A DNA stretch of 64,000 bases, taken from assembly GCA_019187405.1 (NCBI GenBank), contig JABAQZ010000013.1:1-64000 (forward strand), written 5' to 3'. Both the position numbers and the translations under genes were made by a program. Position 1 is the stretch's first letter. Every line of letters begins with the position of its first letter. Source of the DNA: Ignavibacteria bacterium. Its GTDB lineage: Bacteria; Bacteroidota; Ignavibacteria; Tepidaquicellales; Tepidaquicellaceae. Positions 46,541 to 54,573 of the stretch are shown here, in pieces. Below the pieces are notes generated by a model. That model had not been told where the DNA came from. It made no database searches and was given only the letters and a program-made list of their open reading frames with translations.

Positions 46541-47848
46541 TTGAAAAATATAATTTACATACTAATTATAGTTTTCTCTGTTTCAACCAGCATCGATACA
46601 TTTGCGCAGGATTACTGGATTGAGCAATCAAGTCCGACGACAAAATATTTAAGAAGCGTTTTTTTTACTGATACATTAAACGGATGGATTAGCGGAGATT
46701 CCGGATTAATCATACACACTTCTAATAAAGGCATTACATGGACAATTCAGCCGACCGGATTAAACAGGGAAGTAATTTCTCTTTTCTTTTTAAATGCGGA
46801 TACGGGATTTGCACTGTCGTGGGAGTTTAGCGCCGTTCCGCCGAATTATTTTGGAACGAGAATACTTTCAACTATTAACCGAGGAGTAAGCTGGAACAAT
46901 TATTTATTTCCCGATACAAATTTATTTCTTAACACAATTTATTTTCATGACAGATATAACGGTTTCATGGGAGGATCTGAAGGAAAAATTTTTTATACTA
47001 CCAACTCGGGAATAAACTGGCATAGGGCAAGCGTTGATTCATCTGCATTTTTCAGTTTCCCTGTTAAAAAAATAAAATTCGCCGACGAGCATACAGGTTA
47101 TGCGGCCGGAGGCGCTTTTGACATTGCAGGAATGATGTGGAAGACTACAAATGGCGGACTTAACTGGAGATCTGTTATAGTCGGACCAGAGCCGATGAAT
47201 GACTTATATATTTTTGACAGAGATAACATATTTTGTGCTGGCGGAGATTTTGAATACGGACCGAGCAGACTCATCACAACAAACGGCGGCACAAACTGGA
47301 ATTATACGGAATTCGGAATATTCGGGATTGGCAATTCGATAGATTTCAGGACATACAATGAAGGCTGGATTTCACTTGGTATCATCGACACATTTCTCTT
47401 AACGACTGATCATGGAATCAGCTGGAATACCGTTTCATCACCGGACAATTCCCGCATATATGATTTGCAGTTCATTGACCAGCGTAATGGATGGGCAGTC
47501 GGCAACGAAGGCGTGATATTAAAATACAATTCAAGCATTATCGGCGTATCAGAATATGAAGCCGGCATACCGGAAAAATTTATTTTACATCAGAATTATC
47601 CTAATCCATTTAATCCTAAGACAATAATCAGTTATCAATTATCAGTTAATAGTTTTGTAAAATTAATTATTTATAATGTTTTGGGAAAAGAAGTTGCAAC
47701 TCTGGTAAATGAAATGCAGTCTGCAACAAGCGGAGAGAGAATGTATCAGGTTGAGTTTGACGGAAGCGAATTGCCCAGCGGAGTGTATTTCTACAGACTA
47801 TCAACAGATAAAATTACGACAACAAAAAAAATGGTTTTGATAGAGTAA
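46541..47848 (+). CDS. T9SS-exported YCF48-like beta-propeller protein
   Basis: 435 residues with a signal peptide ending FAQ. About six to seven propeller blades carry the pattern G-W-x-S/V-G-x-x-G-x-I-x-x-T-x-x-G-x-x-W, such as NGWISGDSGLIIHTSNKGITW and NGFMGGSEGKIFYTTNSGINW, typical of YCF48/sortilin-like repeats. A sorting tail starts HQNYPNPFNPKT and ends TKKMVLIE. The start is TTG at 46541. It converges with another T9SS propeller gene across the repeat region. Confidence 0.85.
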   Translation: MKNIIYILIIVFSVSTSIDTFAQDYWIEQSSPTTKYLRSVFFTDTLNGWISGDSGLIIHTSNKGITWTIQPTGLNREVISLFFLNADTGFALSWEFSAVPPNYFGTRILSTINRGVSWNNYLFPDTNLFLNTIYFHDRYNGFMGGSEGKIFYTTNSGINWHRASVDSSAFFSFPVKKIKFADEHTGYAAGGAFDIAGMMWKTTNGGLNWRSVIVGPEPMNDLYIFDRDNIFCAGGDFEYGPSRLITTNGGTNWNYTEFGIFGIGNSIDFRTYNEGWISLGIIDTFLLTTDHGISWNTVSSPDNSRIYDLQFIDQRNGWAVGNEGVILKYNSSIIGVSEYEAGIPEKFILHQNYPNPFNPKTIISYQLSVNSFVKLIIYNVLGKEVATLVNEMQSATSGERMYQVEFDGSELPSGVYFYRLSTDKITTTKKMVLIE

Positions 47849-48595
47849 CACACAATTTCATTTAACGTTAATACTCTTTCTGCACCCCACCTCCGGACCT
47901 TCCCCATGCCGGGGAAGGGTGATGTGCAAGAAAAAAAAATCCGTGAAATCCTTTAATCAGTGTAATCCGTGATTCAGACATCTTTCAAAACCGTGATTTT
48001 TGTAACGAATAGGGAGTGACGTAACGAGGGACAAAAGTGCTTCTGTGCACCACATCCCCGGCCCATCACCATGCCGGGGAAGGGAGATGTGCAAGAAAAA
48101 AAAATCCGTGAAATCCTTTAATCAGTGCAATACGTGATTCAGACATCTTTCAAAACCGTGATTTTTGTAACGAATAGGGAGTGACGTAACGAGGGACAAA
48201 AGTGCTTCTGTGCACCCCACCCTCAGCCCTTCCCCATGCCGGGGAAGGGAGATGTGCAAGAAAAAAAAATCCGTGAAATCCTTTAATCAGTGTAATCCGT
48301 GATTCAGACATCTTTCAAAACCGTGATTTTTGTAACGAATAGGGAGAGACGTAACGAAGGACAAAAGTGCTTCTGTGCACCCCATCCCCGGACCTTCCCC
48401 ATTCTGGGGAAGGGAGATGTGCAAGAAAAAAAATCCGTGAAATCCTTTAATCAGTGTAATCCGTGATTCAGACATCATTCAGAAACGTGATTCTTGACGT
48501 TACGGATCAGGAAAATTTATTACGAGAGAAAAAAAGAGTTTTCTTTCAGGTTTTTAATATTTCATTATTCAATTCTTTTAAACCCTCAAGTGTCC
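47849..48595. other. Intergenic region of 747 bases filled by a tandem repeat
   Basis: Between two convergent T9SS genes. 47881-48496 is the 165-bp repeat array, listed separately. The flanks (47849-47880 and 48497-48595) hold no gene or terminator that I can support. Open frames running through the array lie in the repeat and are not considered genes. Confidence 0.7.
47881..48496. repeat. Tandem 165-bp repeat, three full copies and one partial
   Basis: Copies begin at 47881, 48046, 48211 and 48376, exactly 165 bases apart; the fourth fades after about 48496. Each copy holds, in order, a GC-rich dyad (CCTTCCCC, five bases, GGGGAAGG), a run of eight or nine A, an AATC-rich stretch with about 9-base spacing, and a tail ending GGGACAAAAGTGCTTCTG. 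Copies differ at a handful of positions. In copy 4 the loop is changed but the dyad arms are kept; in copy 2 the left arm is broken. No target-site duplications or transposase are seen. Confidence 0.9.
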
Positions 48596-50191
48596 TTATT
48601 TCAAATATACCATTCTCTTTACTTCGCTGTAACCGTCTGATTTCATTTTGTAAAAATAAATTCCCGAAGACAAACCTCTTGCATCAAACGAATATTCGTA
48701 ACTGCCGGGACTCATGACCTGATTTACAAGTTCTGCAACTTCCCTGCCTGCGGCATCAAAAATTACCAATGAAATATTTCCTGTTTGCGGAACATTGAAT
48801 TTTATCTTTGTCGAAGGATTAAACGGATTCGGAAAATTCTGATAAAGCATGTAATGTTCAGGAATTTCAAAACTTGTCTGACTTATACCAACTTCATCAA
48901 TATTTATAGAAGCAGTCCAAACCTGATATATACCAGTATGGTCGTCCATCCAGACAGGCCAGAGTTTATTGTTTGCGTTTGTAATACCAATGTTATCTCC
49001 CTGATTACCGGAACCTGCTCCTGATATACTTTTAGGAAGGAACTTATGATCGCTGATAAGATAATCATGCCAATTATCACCTCCGTTTACCGACCTTGAA
49101 AGATAAATCTGAGCTGAATCAGGGCTGTTTCGCTGGTCGAAATAAATTACATTGATTCCGCCGGATGAATCAACAGTTACTGCGGGAAAAACCTGAATCT
49201 TTCCGTTATTGATCGGATCCTGATTTACTCTTACACCGGCTGACCATGTGCTTCCTCCGTCAGTAGATTTGTGAAACACAATGTCAGGATCTGTACCTGC
49301 AGGCGCAAGATTTTTTTCCGTAGTAAGAATGTATATCCAGCCGTTTCTCGGACCGCCTGTTTTATCAATATCCATTGACGGATAACCGTTTACCCGTATA
49401 TTCCATGGCGCAAGCGAAGAAGATTTTATTCCATTACAGTCATAGGCGCATTCAGTAATGCTCCAGTTTAATCCGCCGTTTGACGAAACGGCAAATCCAA
49501 TGCAGTCCTCGTTAAACGGCGAAACCAAAATGGCAGAAGCCCAGCTGACGTATGATTTGCCGTCAGGACCTATTGCCATTATGGGACCAACAGACTGTCT
49601 TGAAGGAAGAGAATTGTTAACTTGTATTAAACCAGACCAGTTGGCTCCGGAATTAGTTGTATAAGAAGTAACTATCGGAAACGGACTTGTAAATCTCGTC
49701 CAGACAAGAAACGTTCTTCCGTAATAAGGACTTGCAGGAATAACATTTGTTGCCGGACTGCCTTTGTCCTGATCATCACCTGCGATCTGAACATTATTTG
49801 ACCAAGTTTGACCCATGTTTGTGGAACTATTTGAATACATTCCAATGATAAATCCGCCCTGATGAGTTAATATCAGATTGCCGTCTTTATCAATTACAGG
49901 ACCGGGATCTCCTCCGTGATTTGTAATCGGATTTCCAAAAAGTGTATCTGTACCGTACCAGTTTAAACCTCCGTTTGTAGTCAGATAAACACCTTCGCTT
50001 CTGAACGAAGTCCTGATTGTAAAAGAGCTTGCAAACATAATATCCGGGTTTGTCGGATGAACAACAATATTCGGCTCAATCTGATTGTTTGTGGACGGGT
50101 GAATCCTGAAATTAGGAAACTGCGCATATAATTTTTCAAAAGATGCACAACTTAAAACTATAATTGGTATAATAAAATTGAGAATTTTCAT
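48596..50191 (-). CDS. T9SS-exported BNR/sialidase-like beta-propeller protein
   Basis: 531 residues with a signal peptide ending LYAQ. The propeller has several Asp-box turns (S/T-x-D/N-x-G-x-T-W), for example STDGGSTWSAG, SVNGGDNWHDY and TTNGGLNWYG. The catalytic residues of true sialidases were not identified, so only the fold is claimed. The sorting tail starts YQNFPNPFNPST and ends VKRMVYLK. The dyad and promoter at 50207-50294 lie directly upstream. Confidence 0.85.
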   Translation of the reverse strand: MKILNFIIPIIVLSCASFEKLYAQFPNFRIHPSTNNQIEPNIVVHPTNPDIMFASSFTIRTSFRSEGVYLTTNGGLNWYGTDTLFGNPITNHGGDPGPVIDKDGNLILTHQGGFIIGMYSNSSTNMGQTWSNNVQIAGDDQDKGSPATNVIPASPYYGRTFLVWTRFTSPFPIVTSYTTNSGANWSGLIQVNNSLPSRQSVGPIMAIGPDGKSYVSWASAILVSPFNEDCIGFAVSSNGGLNWSITECAYDCNGIKSSSLAPWNIRVNGYPSMDIDKTGGPRNGWIYILTTEKNLAPAGTDPDIVFHKSTDGGSTWSAGVRVNQDPINNGKIQVFPAVTVDSSGGINVIYFDQRNSPDSAQIYLSRSVNGGDNWHDYLISDHKFLPKSISGAGSGNQGDNIGITNANNKLWPVWMDDHTGIYQVWTASINIDEVGISQTSFEIPEHYMLYQNFPNPFNPSTKIKFNVPQTGNISLVIFDAAGREVAELVNQVMSPGSYEYSFDARGLSSGIYFYKMKSDGYSEVKRMVYLK

Positions 50192-50206
50192 TTTGATTTT
50201 TTAAAA

Positions 50207-50294
50207 GAATGTAAACTTAACAAACTCATTCAGAAAAACAATAATAGATGATTTTAATTCCGCTTCCTGAATGAATCATGTCAAGTTTACATTC
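50207..50294. repeat. Nested inverted repeat overlapping a promoter
   Basis: The outer arms are GAATGTAAACTT (50207-50218) and AAGTTTACATTC (50283-50294), 12 of 12. The inner arms are TCATTCAG (50226-50233) and CTGAATGA (50267-50274), 8 of 8. The 88-base unit lies between the TonB receptor stop and the BNR gene start. It may be an operator, a terminator for the receptor transcript or a small mobile remnant. Confidence 0.7.
50212..50241 (-). promoter_or_regulatory. Bacteroidota-type promoter for the BNR gene
   Basis: On the minus strand: TTG (plus 50239-50241 as CAA), a 19-base spacer, and TAAGTTTA (plus 50212-50219). The -7 element lies inside the left outer arm of the inverted repeat, so a protein bound to the dyad would block it. 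Confidence 0.45.
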
Positions 50295-50330
50295 ATAACA
50301 GATTAATTCAATTTAAAAACAAATACCGAT

Positions 50331-52442
50331 TTACTTATTGAATATGTAAGATACATTCAATCCGCAGAAGAAATTTCTTCTCGGACCGGATTCATAAAAT
50401 TCCTGTCTGTCGGAATTTATCTGAATAAAAGCAACATATTTTTTATCGAACAGATTATTCAATCCGGCATAGGCAAGGAATCTGAAATCCTTCACCGTAA
50501 GATCTGCGCCGAGCTGAAAGCCCGTTAAAAAGTAATCGCTTGTTTTTAAACTGTCGACATTTTTATCATTTACATACATGCTACCACAATACAAAGAATT
50601 CCCTCTAATAAAAACCGAATTCAGCGGAGTGAAATTGTACGTATAGCTCAATTCACTTGTGAAATAATTTTCGGGATTTGCAGGTTCAGTATTACCGGAA
50701 TAATCTACATCGGTAATTTCACCTTTAGCTGAAACACTTCTTGCTGTGTAGCTGTCGTATTTAAAGTTTGAATAAGTATAAGCTGTTTTAAAATCCAGAC
50801 CTTTTACGATTTTCGTATTCAATCCGAACTCAACACCTTTTCTGTCAACGGTTGCCGCATTTCTGTAATATACATCGCCGTCAACGGTAAAAGGAACAAT
50901 GGCATCATCGAGCTTTGTCTGAAACAAAGTAAGCTCAATGAAAGTGTTAGTAAACACATTGCTTTTTTTATTGATAATTTCGCCCTTGTAACCGAGCTCA
51001 AAGTTTGTTGACTTCTGAGGATTGAGATCCGGATTGATCATCTTCAAACCGCCGTCCGATGAGAACGGATAATTATCCAGTTCATTATTTGCCGGAGAAT
51101 CAAAGCCGAATCCGAACGAACCATAAATTGACATTCTCGGATTGACTTTAAAATTCAGAGCAAACTTCGGAGTAAACTGATCAAACAGCCTGCTTGTATC
51201 TTTGAAGCTTGCGATAAGATCTTTTGCGTCGGTAATTACTCTGTCATACCTTCCTGTAACTAAAAAATACAACTGATTTTTTATCAGAGGTATCTGATCG
51301 AGAAAATAAAAGCCGACGTTTGAAAGAGTTTCATCGCTGAGAGCTTCAAGGTCATCACCCTTAATACCTCCAATGTTATTAAATTCACTCACGGGACCTG
51401 TCTGATAATACATGTCGCCGCCAACGGAAAATTCATTCTCTCTGTCGCCGATTTTTGATTTGTTGATAAAGCGGAATGAACTTCCAAGTCCGTAACGAGT
51501 AAAGACTCTGTATGTAGCAGCAGTTCTCTGCAGAGCTTTTATCGTTCCGTAACCCGTGAATTCAATAAAGTTGTTTTTGGTTTTGCCAAAAGAAGTATTG
51601 TAAGTAATGCCGATTCTGCCTTTGTTACTTATTCTTTTTGCATCCCTGCTCAGGTCTCTCGGATTAGCGGCAAGGTCGTCAGTATTCCATTGTTTCAAAT
51701 TCAGCGAACCCGGAAGTTTTAACATTCCATTCACATAATATCCGTAAATAGATAACTTTGAGTAAGCGCTGATATCATTTTCATAAGCCGTATTGAACCT
51801 TGTCTGATATTCGTTGCTGTGTATTCTGTAACCTCTGTAATTCTGATAACTATACGTTGCCATGAATCTTTCATTACCTCCGTTTAATCCGACTTTAATA
51901 CCATTTTTTCTGAGGTCATACTCACCGAATTCATTATCCGACATTACAAAAGTTCTGGGAAAATATTTATCGGTCATAAAATTTATCACGCCGCCCGGAG
52001 CATTTGTATAAAGCGAACTGAGATTTCCTTTTGCAACCTCAATTTTACTGATTGCCGAAAAGTCTATCGCTTCAATTCTTGTCTGACCGTCGGGTTCTGA
52101 TTCCGGGATACCGTCAAGCAAAATTCTGACTCCTCTGATACCGGTATTCGATCTTGTACCAAAGCCCCTGATGGCTACTCTAACGTCGTGATTACCGTAC
52201 CTCGGCTGAAGAATAAGTCCCGGAATGTTTGTTAGAACTTCATTCACACCCATTCTTCTGCTCGATTTCCATTCCGACTGTGTTACTCTCTGAACGGAAA
52301 AGGGAATATCAATGAGCTTTTGCTCGGTTCTGGTTGCGGTAATTATCACTTCATCAGTTTCATAGTCAGTGGTATCGGCTTCATCCTGCGCAAGCAGTCT
52401 TCCCGAAATCAATATCAGAATTATTAATAATAACTTCTTCAT
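50331..52442 (-). CDS. TonB-dependent outer-membrane receptor
   Basis: 703 residues with a signal peptide ending LLAQ. The TonB box region DEVIITATRTEQ (about 30-41) is followed by the plug domain (IPFSVQRV ... GVNEVLTNIPGLILQPRYG ... VAIRGFGTRSNTGIRGVRILLDGIPE ... NAPGGVINFMTD) and a 22-strand-type barrel ending in FFCGLNVSYIFNK with the C-terminal aromatic-rich strand. FecA-like length; the ligand is probably a metal or metal complex. The neighbours at 53375 and 53850 are metal-site proteins, which supports a metal substrate. TonB/ExbBD genes are not adjacent. Confidence 0.93.
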   Translation of the reverse strand: MKKLLLIILILISGRLLAQDEADTTDYETDEVIITATRTEQKLIDIPFSVQRVTQSEWKSSRRMGVNEVLTNIPGLILQPRYGNHDVRVAIRGFGTRSNTGIRGVRILLDGIPESEPDGQTRIEAIDFSAISKIEVAKGNLSSLYTNAPGGVINFMTDKYFPRTFVMSDNEFGEYDLRKNGIKVGLNGGNERFMATYSYQNYRGYRIHSNEYQTRFNTAYENDISAYSKLSIYGYYVNGMLKLPGSLNLKQWNTDDLAANPRDLSRDAKRISNKGRIGITYNTSFGKTKNNFIEFTGYGTIKALQRTAATYRVFTRYGLGSSFRFINKSKIGDRENEFSVGGDMYYQTGPVSEFNNIGGIKGDDLEALSDETLSNVGFYFLDQIPLIKNQLYFLVTGRYDRVITDAKDLIASFKDTSRLFDQFTPKFALNFKVNPRMSIYGSFGFGFDSPANNELDNYPFSSDGGLKMINPDLNPQKSTNFELGYKGEIINKKSNVFTNTFIELTLFQTKLDDAIVPFTVDGDVYYRNAATVDRKGVEFGLNTKIVKGLDFKTAYTYSNFKYDSYTARSVSAKGEITDVDYSGNTEPANPENYFTSELSYTYNFTPLNSVFIRGNSLYCGSMYVNDKNVDSLKTSDYFLTGFQLGADLTVKDFRFLAYAGLNNLFDKKYVAFIQINSDRQEFYESGPRRNFFCGLNVSYIFNK

Positions 52443-52517
52443 TTTGAATCGATTTAAAGTTTAATAATACATGTGCATCATTTGTATTCTGAAAATGTGA
52501 ATTTAATTTCCTTTCCG

Positions 52518-52577
52518 GGCATAACTAACCGATTGCTGTTAAAGCAGCATTAAACCTCCGGTAGCTTATATAATGCC
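52518..52577 (-). other. Structured leader element upstream of the TonB receptor
   Basis: Three nested helices read on the minus strand: GGCAT/ATGCC (plus 52573-52577 with 52518-52522), ACCG/CGGT (52559-52562 with 52528-52531) and TGCTG/CAGCA (52545-52549 with 52534-52538) around a six-base loop. The element is followed by 75 bases to the receptor start and lacks a T run, so it is not a plain terminator. It does not match cobalamin, TPP or SAM riboswitch cores that I know. A novel metal- or ligand-responsive leader is possible. Confidence 0.4.
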
Positions 52578-52618
52578 AAAATTTGAAATGACGAAACTCA
52601 TAAAACTCTTTAAACTCT

Positions 52619-53005
52619 TTAAATAATCAAATCCAAATTCGGTAAAGGAATTATGAAATTTACATTACAGAAGGAAAGAAGTTTTGGAGGAGGCGATCTG
52701 CCTGAATAAAAAAAAGAAATGAATTTGTTAATGACGATAAAATTAGAAAGGGATATTATTTTTTCACAGGATATCTCGTCAAATATGCCTGTGTCTATAA
52801 TTGATATTTCGTGATTGGATTCATTAGTGATTGACAGAAAATTGCCTATTTCATCTTTATCCTTTGCCATTTCTGTGCCGAGATCTTCAAACAAAACGAA
52901 ATAGAAAAGAATAAACAGAACAAAAATAAAATTTGCTCTGAAGTCATTATATCTGAATAAAGGAAGATTTTTTATTTTCCTGATATTTCGGATAAAGAGA
53001 TTCAA
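52619..53005 (-). CDS. Small hypothetical membrane protein next to the TonB receptor
   Basis: 128 residues with a basic N terminus and one strong hydrophobic helix (about 24-39, NFIFVLFILFYFVLF), then a polar part ending in SGRSPPPKLLSF and a hydrophobic tail. No family was recognised, although short proteins with a PPPK motif near their end occur upstream of receptors in this group as far as I remember. The start is TTG. The composition is AT-rich and could partly reflect chance, so it is less certain than its neighbours. Confidence 0.45.
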   Translation of the reverse strand: MNLFIRNIRKIKNLPLFRYNDFRANFIFVLFILFYFVLFEDLGTEMAKDKDEIGNFLSITNESNHEISIIDTGIFDEISCEKIISLSNFIVINKFISFFYSGRSPPPKLLSFCNVNFIIPLPNLDLII

Positions 53006-53374
53006 GCGTAATTTTCTAAAGCATTTTAAAATAGAATTTTTTTTAATATTTCACCGGAATCAGGTAAAAAATACGTATTCCAAAACTACCTAATAAATTT
53101 TTTCAGCTATAAAGTTTTCTTCTTTGCAGTAAAATAAACATTTAAGGCATTAAATAATAATTCAAAAATATTATTTCATAACGATAATTCGGCTGCCTAA
53201 CAATAGAAACAAATTCCTGATTTTGTATGTTATTCAAATCATAAGAATGCGTTAAAGATTGATGTTAATGATAATTTTTAATGCGTTTATTCATCCGGAA
53301 ACAAAAAGAGTATTTCAATAAACAAATTGAAATACTAATTTATAAACAGATTAAAATAAATTCACACATAAAAT
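53006..53374. other. Divergent intergenic region, 369 bases
   Basis: AT-rich spacer between the small membrane protein (minus) and the HMA protein (plus). A short hairpin GGAAT...GTA-AAAAA-TAC...ATTCC lies near 53055-53080. No convincing promoter with both elements or further gene was found; a frame at 53281-53469 lacks features and overlaps the HMA start. Confidence 0.4.
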
Positions 53375-53845
53375 ATGTTAAAGTATGTTCTTGCATTAAT
53401 ACTGTTTGCAAATATTTCATTAAAGCAGGATTTACAGGCGCAGGTTACGGAAGCCGTAATTGGAGTTGACGGATTTACCTGTTCACTCTGCGCAAAGGGA
53501 GTTGAAGGACAGTTTAAAGCTCTTGATTACGTCAAATCAGTAAAAACCGATCTGAAGAAAACTCAGTTTACATTAATATTCAAAAATAATCCTGAAGTAA
53601 AATTTAAAGAAATCCGTGATGCAGTTACAGACGGCGGATTCAGTCTGAGAGAAATAGACATTACGGCGAAAGGTCAGCTGAAAACAGACGGAAGCTCATT
53701 TTTTCTGCTCGATACGAAAAATTCACCCGAAATAAATCTTAAAGGAGTGAAAGGCGATTTCATTAATGGAGAGAAAGTTTTGGTGAAAGGCAAATTTGAT
53801 ACGCCGGGTAATACATTAATTGTATCATCGATAGAAAAATTGTAA
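53375..53845 (+). CDS. Secreted heavy-metal-associated (HMA) domain protein
   Basis: 156 residues with a signal peptide ending LQAQ (about 23). The HMA fold starts TEAVIGVDGFTCSLCAKGVE, with metal-binding Cys36 and Cys39 in the CxxC loop, and runs to about 95. A second small beta-rich domain (about 98-156) resembles an OB-like fold. It probably binds copper or another soft metal in the periplasm. It converges with the Cys-rich gene; stops are four bases apart. Confidence 0.85.
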   Translation: MLKYVLALILFANISLKQDLQAQVTEAVIGVDGFTCSLCAKGVEGQFKALDYVKSVKTDLKKTQFTLIFKNNPEVKFKEIRDAVTDGGFSLREIDITAKGQLKTDGSSFFLLDTKNSPEINLKGVKGDFINGEKVLVKGKFDTPGNTLIVSSIEKL

Positions 53846-53849
53846 AAAA

Positions 53850-54077
53850 TCAGTTCGGATGCTTGCAGCAATTTCCCGCTGTCTGAACAGGCGGGCATTT
53901 TACGTTGCCATAAGAACAGAAAACACAGCAATCACCTTTTAGCGGTTTCATTATTTCAGAGCAGGATTCGCATTTGTAAAAAAACAGACATGAATTTTCG
54001 GACATTATCTCTTCTTTAACATACCCGCAGCGGGGACATTTGATTTTAGATTTGTAAATTATTTCATCCGGCATCAT
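53850..54077 (-). CDS. Cys-rich GDCCVFCSYG protein
   Basis: 75 residues with twelve Cys: a zinc-ribbon-like CPRC (14-17) and CESC (36-39) pair, then GDCCVFCSYGNVKCPP and a CC near the end. The GDCCVFCSYG...CPP signature is one I know from small proteins found near metal resistance genes; their function is not established. It could be a cytoplasmic metal-binding protein. Its position beside the HMA gene supports a metal role. Confidence 0.8.
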   Translation of the reverse strand: MMPDEIIYKSKIKCPRCGYVKEEIMSENSCLFFYKCESCSEIMKPLKGDCCVFCSYGNVKCPPVQTAGNCCKHPN

Positions 54078-54107
54078 TAATTTTTTAATTAAGATAGAAA
54101 ACTTAAA

Positions 54108-54557
54108 TTGAATAATAAAGAATTTTATATTAAAAAAATATCAGCAGATGATACACGACATCTAAGGCAAATTATTCTTCGTCCGCATCAGACTGCGAAT
54201 GAACTGGTTTATCCTGGTGATGATGACTCGGATTCTGTTCATTTCGGATTGTATTTTGAAAACAAATTATGCGGCATAGCTTCGGTTTACAGACAATCTC
54301 CTGCGGGAGAAAATTCCACCGCTTCCTGGAGATTAAGAGGAATGGCTACAACTGAAGAAACAAGAGGGATGGGATTCGGGAAAGAGCTTATGAAGGAATG
54401 TCTGAATTTTGTCAGAAGCAAAAACGGAGAGAAGTTTTGGTGCACTGCAAGAACAACTGCGGAAGGATTTTATGAATTGTTCGGCTTAAAAAGACATGGA
54501 GACGTATTTACTCCGGAAGGTCTGGGCGAACATGTCATTATGAGCATCAAATTATAA
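54108..54557 (+). CDS. GNAT-family N-acetyltransferase
   Basis: 149 residues. The acetyl-CoA loop is WRLRGMATTEETRGMGFGKELM (R/Q-x-x-G-x-G/A pattern in RGMGFG), followed by FWCTARTTAEGFYELFGLKRHG, typical of small acyltransferases in this group. The start is TTG at 54108. The hydrolase gene follows after 16 bases. Confidence 0.88.
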   Translation: MNNKEFYIKKISADDTRHLRQIILRPHQTANELVYPGDDDSDSVHFGLYFENKLCGIASVYRQSPAGENSTASWRLRGMATTEETRGMGFGKELMKECLNFVRSKNGEKFWCTARTTAEGFYELFGLKRHGDVFTPEGLGEHVIMSIKL

Positions 54558-54573
54558 TTAAACGATATTCAAA

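Noticed and set aside
48287-48478. Open frames within the tandem repeat as genes
   Set aside because: They arise because the repeat length is a multiple of three; there is no start signal and they span diverged copies.
47881-48496. CRISPR array
   Set aside because: The unit is 165 bases long with direct head-to-tail copies and no variable spacers, and no cas gene is present.
52518-52577. Cobalamin, TPP or SAM riboswitch before the TonB receptor
   Set aside because: None of the conserved core strings of those classes was found on the minus strand.
53281-53469. A second frame over the HMA gene start
   Set aside because: It overlaps the HMA gene in another frame, is basic and low-complexity, and has no ribosome site.
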